Below the pieces are notes generated by a model. The model was not told the origin of the DNA and did not search any database. It saw only the letters and a program-made list of their open reading frames with translations. A stretch of 64,000 bases of DNA from Hoplostethus atlanticus (taxonomy: Eukaryota; Chordata; Actinopteri; Trachichthyiformes; Trachichthyidae). Below, piece after piece: positions 59,301 through 64,000 of the stretch. Within the stretch, counting starts at the first letter, position 1, and every line of letters begins with the position of its first letter. Location of the stretch: the NCBI GenBank assembly GCA_034670405.1, contig JAXDDX010000171.1:655001-719000 (forward strand). The letters run 5' to 3'. The position numbers and the translations under genes are program-made.

Positions 59301-60615
59301 CTTACCAGAGCTCATCTAGAAAATTTGACGCCCAAAAATTCTGTTCAAACCATAACCAACCCAAGGAAAATAGCTATGAAATAAAGGTTTGTGAGATAAA
59401 CAATATTTTTGAACTCCAGCCTGATTGCGACCTAAGAAAAGTTAGAAAGGTCAGTCTTACCCCTTGGTCTTTGTAGTGCTTGAACATGCCGATGCAGTGT
59501 TCGACGATGAAGAGGAGGTAGATGCCGGCCAGCGCCGTCAAGCCCTTCCACACCCCGTCAAAGGCAATCACCATATCTTCTTCCTGGATCGCCCCAACTT
59601 GGCTGTGGTCATGCTGCCCCTGAGACTGTGAACAACAGGGGTAGGGGTCATGGTTTTATTAGGAGATGAATGTAATTTCCAAGAGGTACTTGGAGAGCTA
59701 TCAGTGTAAAGATACCCTCAGAGTGTTGTGAAGTATGGAGAACTAGTCAGTAATAATAGTGTATGGCCATTGGAAGAGTTTCATTCCAAAATTAAATATG
59801 TGACATCTATCTGTACAAAATGATTGCTGGTATGAAAGTAAAACTCATTAGTTATCTTTATACTTTTTGCTTATGAATCAATACTAACATTTTGATGATT
59901 ATGTAGTCAGTTGGATTTTGAAATATTGCCCAATTAACATTAGGTAACAATTTATTTTCACCAAAAATAGCATTTTGTTATGACACCATAAAAGCACATA
60001 GCATAACTGTGAAGTCAACAATCAATTTAATGTTGAGGCTTTAATGAACCACATACACAGTTGCATGTATTGTTTATATACAGGTCTTATTTTCATCTGC
60101 TCACTTTAAAATTGTATCTGCATTGGAAGAATTGTGGTTTATTAAGTTTTATATTAAAGCACAAAACTTGCTTAGTCTCATTTAGTCAGCATGTTTCGTT
60201 GAAACTGCTTGCAGGAGGTTGTTAGACAATTACACCCTAGTCCTCACTAGGCTCTTATAAATTAAATAGATTGGGATGCTACTTTCAAGGAGCACATCAT
60301 GATTTTCTTCAGATTCTTTAGCATTCCCTTTTATAGATTTGTCCCAGTTTGTTGAATACACTATTATAAATATTAAACTGTCTCAACAAAACTTTGCTGC
60401 ACTATATACGTGTCACGTGGTTGTCCGCAGCGTACTCACGTGTGGCAGCAGGTGAAGGAGGGCGTCGCCGCTGAGTGTGCCCACTGCCAAGGCCACCAGG
60501 AAGGTGAGCAGGAACTTGAAGCAGGATTGGTTGAGAATGGGCACTAGCACCACACCCAGCAGAGACAGCAGGCTGATGATGGTGATGGACACAAAGCCCC
60601 ACAACCATATCCACA
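53199..60615 (-). CDS. slc39a10: slc39a10-like zinc transporter ZIP10 (partial, 3' seven exons)
   Basis: LIV-1 subfamily ZIP transporter, which carries zinc into the cytosol across the plasma membrane. Seven exons on the - strand with matching phases give 399 residues and a TAG stop. In order: two membrane segments with HLLPH, the loop SQGQHDHSQ, a third membrane segment, a cytosolic loop with [11 protein letters not shown], a histidine-rich stretch [22 protein letters not shown]4 with [12 protein letters not shown]5 with CHELPHELG (the zinc-site motifs), TM6-TM7 and TM8 ending [10 protein letters not shown]. Human ZIP10 is 831 residues, so the extracellular N-terminal half lies right of the window. 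[20 protein letters not shown] and [19 protein letters not shown] fit ZIP10 better than ZIP6. Convergent with dnah7. Confidence 0.92.
53489..53679 (-). CDS. slc39a10: slc39a10 exon (TM6-TM7)
   Basis: [20 protein letters not shown] to FLYVALVDM. Two membrane helices; [20 protein letters not shown] is very close to ZIP10. Acceptor ..tgacag, donor gtaaga. Confidence 0.95.
54398..54767 (+). mobile_element. LTR-like insert inside the hAT element (fossil)
   Basis: Roughly 370 bp from TGTTGTAACAAC to GGGACGCTACA with AATAAA near 54690, in LTR-like order. No internal region. The family and the exact ends are uncertain. Confidence 0.5.
55080..55290 (-). repeat. GC-rich repeat, second copy, inside the hAT element
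   Basis: Reverse-strand match to the 45.2-45.5 kb repeat: ccgcggagcaccaaggc, gtgacagacagagacacagg and a short palindrome at its left end (ctgtcacgg / ccgtgacag). Confidence 0.6.
55640..55697 (+). repeat. LINE 3' tail fragment
   Basis: tatgtgacaattaaacttct followed by three TTGAATC units, the same tail as the 15.13 kb LINE in opposite orientation. Confidence 0.7.
57672..57752 (-). CDS. slc39a10: slc39a10 exon (TM5, HELPHELG)
   Basis: 27 codons, [20 protein letters not shown] then HELPHELG. Carries the HExPHE metal-site motif that defines LIV-1 ZIPs. In frame with both neighbours. Confidence 0.96.
57753..58498. other. slc39a10 intron upstream of the TM5 exon
   Basis: 0.75 kb holding a Tc1-type fragment at 58141-58320; otherwise nothing recognised. 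Confidence 0.5.
58141..58320. mobile_element. Tc1-type end fragment
   Basis: Starts tacagtcatgcttgaaagtt, a Tc1-like terminal repeat, and shares its inner sequence with the 31.0 kb remnant. No second end found. Confidence 0.65.
58499..58813 (-). CDS. slc39a10: slc39a10 exon (His-rich loop, TM4)
   Basis: [20 protein letters not shown] onward, through [20 protein letters not shown], to [14 protein letters not shown]. Histidine-glycine/serine repeats probably sense or buffer zinc. HNFSD in TM4 supplies transport-site residues. Confidence 0.94.
58903..59023 (-). CDS. slc39a10: slc39a10 exon (cytosolic loop)
   Basis: [20 protein letters not shown] to [18 protein letters not shown] and the W-LxLKPL block are shared with ZIP10. 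Ends with one base of a split glycine. Confidence 0.9.
59175..59245 (+). repeat. Dispersed fish repeat fragment
   Basis: Phrase agtgccttgaacaagacacc then cccagttgctcc, related to the 60.75 kb copy. Confidence 0.5.
59461..59625 (-). CDS. slc39a10: slc39a10 exon (loop, TM3)
   Basis: [20 protein letters not shown] to MFKHYKDQG, 55 codons in phase 0. [20 protein letters not shown] is TM3 and its cytosolic end. The His-rich loop is much shorter than the one I recall in human ZIP10. Confidence 0.93.
59626..60439. other. slc39a10 intron, AT-rich
   Basis: 0.8 kb without a recognised repeat or exon. Confidence 0.5.
60440..60615 (-). CDS. slc39a10: slc39a10 exon (TM1-TM2)
   Basis: [20 protein letters not shown] to LLHLLPH. 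Two hydrophobic helices; [16 protein letters not shown] is the LIV-1 signature. Enters with two bases of a split codon; donor gtgagt on the - strand. Confidence 0.93.
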
Positions 60616-60739
60616 CTAGAGAAAGAGAGACAGACATAAGAGAGAGAGAGCTATTATTTAACTTAACCAAGTAGGTCTTAGTGAGTAGGAAGACCGCCCT
60701 TCAACTGGAGGACCCTGTTTTGGCAAGCATCCTGAAGCA

Positions 60740-60855
60740 TACTGAAGTGTCCTTGAGCAAAACACTGAATCCCTGCCAGTTCCGGGGTGCTGTTCTGTAG
60801 TTGATCTTGAGCTCTGACCTCCCTGTGGAGGGGAGGCAAGCAAAAAGACAACATC
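60740..60855 (+). repeat. Dispersed fish repeat fragment
   Basis: gaagtgtccttgagcaaaac then actgaatccctgcc, a common fish repeat phrase, then tgtggaggggaggcaa. Confidence 0.5.
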
Positions 60856-61686
60856 CCTACTCCTGGATTGAGAACGCTTGCAAGCCACATATGGCCTTTT
60901 CTGGCTATCATATGCATCCTAAAAAAAAATATGTATATATGATAATATGACGGTAAAAATGTTTTCAACCCCAAGGATCAATAAAGCAGAAAAAAAAAAA
61001 CCTGTTACTCAATCTTTGATCAGACCAATAGAAGAGCAGCAGCACACCACTCCAAAGACTCAACCCTACTACTTTTGTTCAAGAATCAAACTCAAAGCCC
61101 AGAAACGCAAAGACAAATCCCAGGAATGCAGTCACACCACAGCGCCATCTGCTGTTCAAACAAAAAAATATTTGGTTGCATAAATTAAACTGCAATTGAG
61201 AGCTTGAATTGAGGAGACTGAAGCAATGAAAATATCAAATTGAAATGCACTGGTTCAAATGATTTTTTTTCAGTTAAGTCCGCAAACTATCATTTTGGAT
61301 GCAAGCCTGATTTCTTTGCCTTCCACATTTTAGCTCTCCATATTTTCATAGTTTTGGGTTGCAATAATCATTTTTGGGTTGGGAGCCTAGATTTCCTAGA
61401 TTTCCTTGTATAAGTAGACAATATAGGCCATAGGTTTAAAATGGTAGCCCTAATAGTTTTTTTTAGTTTTTCTCAGTGGAGTTTGGCATCTCTCTATCTC
61501 TCTACAATTTTGGCAGTTATTCCATCTGAAGGAGCTTGATATTTTATTTGTACACTTAGGATGTGGAGGTTTGAGAATAAATCCAGTTCATATAATTTCA
61601 GTTTGTAACATATCTAGGACCTGTTATAGTGTGATTAGAGGGAGAGAATGGCTGAATCTCAAAATGTGGCCTCACAGCCAGCCTCA

Positions 61687-61994
61687 GGCTACATCCACAC
61701 TAAGCAGGGTAAATTTGAAAACGCATACTTATCTCTCTGTTTTGTCCTCCCGTCCACACTAGGGCGGCGTTTTTACCCCCCCAAAACGGAGTTTTTCGAA
61801 AACGCTCTCCCAAGTGGATACATTTGAAAACATCGGCCCCCCCGTTGTAGCGTGGACGGCGAAAACGGAGACTTTTGAAACCGATGACGTTTCACTGCTT
61901 GACTGTCACTTGATCCAGCTGTGAGAGAGCCGGCCGAAAACTCTAGACCCGAAAACGCCGTTTTCAAATGTAAACAGCTTAGTGTGGACATACT
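61687..61994. mobile_element. MITE-like DNA element
   Basis: Ends tacatccacactaagc and gcttagtgtggacata are near-perfect inverted repeats, with inner repeats of gaaaacg and cgttttc. About 300 bp, no coding capacity. Class uncertain. Confidence 0.6.
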
Positions 61995-62406
61995 CTCAGT
62001 GACTCTGAGGCATGCTCCTGCTGAGTCTTAGGGCTGTCTCACAAAAAAAATCATTAAGTGCTTAAGGGCTCTGGTGTGAACTTTTGGAGCCTTCCATGCA
62101 GACTTTTAACGAGTCCGCAAGCCTGCAGACTTTTCAGAGAGAAGTGCCCATATTTCGAGTTAGTGATGTCAATAAATGACATTGGGGAAGCATCCAAAAG
62201 ATTTAAACATATGGCAGGTGTTAGCAAGAAAACGTTTATATCTATCTTATTGCTAGTGTAGCGTTTTATTGCACTTGTGTATACAGTTGTGTGTATCTTC
62301 AGACAAACAATCTGTTTTTATGCAATTGAAAATAAATTGTCGTGTACATCTGGGATTTCCACAGAAACAGTTGGATTGCTGTATCCAAGGCAACAGGGGA
62401 TTCAGT

Positions 62407-62604
62407 TTATGACAAGTACAAATAAACCATGCTATCTGCTACAGTGTCCAAATACTGTTGGCTTTTAGCAATCTTTAGCATTTTTTCTTCATCTCTGTAA
62501 TTTAATACTGTTGGCCTACTAATTTTGACTTTGAAAGACTCCATCAAACGAAGGTTTCCTTTTGCTTGAACTAAAGCTGCCATACAGTTTTTTGCTTTAA
62601 TCAT
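62407..62604 (-). mobile_element. Possible L1 ORF1-like fragment
   Basis: 66 codons including FKVKISRPTVLNYRDEEKML, which recalls the LNYRDKEKIL segment of L1-type ORF1 proteins. Opposite strand to the neighbouring L1 ORF2 piece. Weak evidence. Confidence 0.3.
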
Positions 62605-63129
62605 AATTAATCATAATTAATTAATAATTAATCATAAGTTAAACAAAAACCAAAGTACATAACATCGGCACAGCAAATAAAAGACATTATTGCATTATTC
62701 ACCCATATTTTCCCACATGGCAAACTTGTTTACTGGAGTTGGTCTGAAACTGCCTGTAACAAACTGTGGATTTTTAAAAATGTAACGACTTAAACTAAAT
62801 CAGATTTAAACAGTCTTAATTAAACATCTAAATAAATGATATATGTATATAAATAGAGGAAACATAGAATGCCTTTAATAGGAGTCATTAAAGAGCCAAA
62901 GCTAAAATTTAACAATGTTTGGCTTTAGGCATTTTCCCACCCTGTTCGCATGTTAACAATCCTGTACATAGTCAACAATCTGTTAACTGTATACACAAGT
63001 GTATTCAAATCATGTGTCCTTGTGATGATATGAGGCCCAAAGCAAGAAATGTAATCTGACATTTGAGAAGAATTCTACTCTTTATTTATTTTTATTCTTC
63101 ATTCATGGCTGCAGACAGGAGACATGAAA

Positions 63130-64000
63130 CAGAAAAGTCAGACGATATATTATAGTTTCTGGCTCTTATCCTTCTAATTAATGTTTACACCCCTAATTGG
63201 GATGATGTAGAATTTGTAAATAAATGTATCTCTTTGTTACCCAATCTAAATTCACATAATTTAAGACCCTAAATCCTTGCCTCCCCCCAAATGGCCCAAG
63301 CCATATCAACATTCATGTCCCAAGTTGTTGTGTCCTTTCCCCCACAACAAAGAATTCTCCTACTTCTCAGATGTTCATCACTCACTCAAGAATAGATTAT
63401 TTTTTATAGACGGGACACTGCTGCCCACTGTTAAGAAAACAAAAACATAATACTGAGCTATTGTTGAATCAGATCTCTCCTACTGTTTGAACTCTCTTTC
63501 TCTCTCGATAGTACAAAGCAAACCATTTGGAGATTGATTGCAACTCTGCTATTAGAAAAAGATAGACAATAGACAATTTTCTACAGACAAATAGGTCAGT
63601 CAATTTCAACATCTATACAATGGGAGACATGATAAGTCATAATCAGAGAAAGAATTTCATATTCGTCTGCATGCAAAGACACAACAAGAAAATAAAAACG
63701 AGAACACCACCTATAATAGAATTAGATCACCAGTACTCTACTTCCCCTACAGCTGGGACCAATATAAGACTGGGTCTTCAAACAGAATATAATTTATTAT
63801 CAACAGAAGAAATTGAACACCATGTACTCCGATCACATGGATTTTTCTATGAACACGGAGACAAAGCAGGGTGACTTGTAGCCCACCAGTTAAAATGTGA
63901 ATCAGCAACCCAACTCATTCCACAGATCTGCAACTTTTTAGGCGAGGTAAGAGTAGACCCAGTTGAAATCAAGGACACCTTTAAAACATACAATTTGAAT
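63130..64000 (+). mobile_element. L1-type LINE ORF2 fragment, runs off the window
   Basis: Frames give NVYTPNWDDVEFVNKCISLL (endonuclease), then FIDGTLLPTVKK-like and SFSLDSTKQTIWR-like sequence, and STEEIEHHVLRSHGFFYEHG, DKAG, LVAHQLKCESATQLIPQICN leading into reverse transcriptase. Several stops and frame changes are visible, so it is not active. Confidence 0.8.

Larger units (their letters stand above)
60616..64000. other. slc39a10 intron reaching the window edge
   Basis: 3.4 kb or more. No upstream slc39a10 exon seen. Contains a dispersed repeat (60740-60855), a MITE-like element (61687-61994) and L1-type sequence at the end. Confidence 0.6.

Overview
This is a window of vertebrate, almost certainly teleost fish, genomic DNA. 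Short coding exons with GT..AG borders sit in AT-rich introns full of fish-type repeats: Tc1, hAT and Harbinger DNA transposons, tRNA-derived SINEs, LINE fragments, solo LTRs, and long GT, CA and CT microsatellites. There is no sign of prokaryotic organisation, a CRISPR array or an rRNA gene.

Two host genes lie tail to tail. On the + strand, positions 1959-49575 hold the 3' half of an axonemal inner-arm dynein heavy chain, dnah7. I placed 30 coding exons whose splice phases all agree, giving 2037 residues and a stop. They run from inside AAA3 through the AAA4 P-loop, an EF-hand loop, the antiparallel stalk with the microtubule-binding domain, AAA5, AAA6 and the C-terminal domain. The product would power ciliary and flagellar beating. 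The first half of the gene lies left of the window. On the - strand, 60615 down to 53199 holds the last seven coding exons of a ZIP-family zinc importer, best matched to slc39a10: 399 residues, eight membrane segments, a histidine-rich loop and the HNFSD and HELPHE metal sites. Its 5' exons lie to the right. From what I recall, human DNAH7 and SLC39A10 are also convergent neighbours, so the order looks conserved. The genes are not functionally linked in any obvious way.

By region: 1-1958 is upstream dnah7 intron with a LINE 3' end. 1959-9836 carries AAA3, AAA4 and the first stalk helix. 9837-16913 carries the microtubule-binding exon, the second stalk helix and several nested Tc1 copies. 16914-25551 carries AAA5 and the start of AAA6, with a Harbinger element ending 49 bp before an exon. 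25552-31908 is a 6.4 kb intron with hAT, LINE and Tc1 remains. 31909-49575 carries AAA6 and the C-terminal domain, with a 149-bp CT tract beside one exon and a minisatellite split by a solo LTR. 49576-53198 is shared 3' flank and UTR. 53199-60615 is slc39a10, with a hAT element in one intron that itself holds an LTR-like insert. 60616-64000 is slc39a10 intron, ending in an L1-type LINE that runs out of the window.

I found no undescribed gene system. The most interesting signals concern splicing: microsatellites and transposon ends form the 3' splice-site context of several dnah7 exons. The nested and rearranged transposons also allow relative dating.
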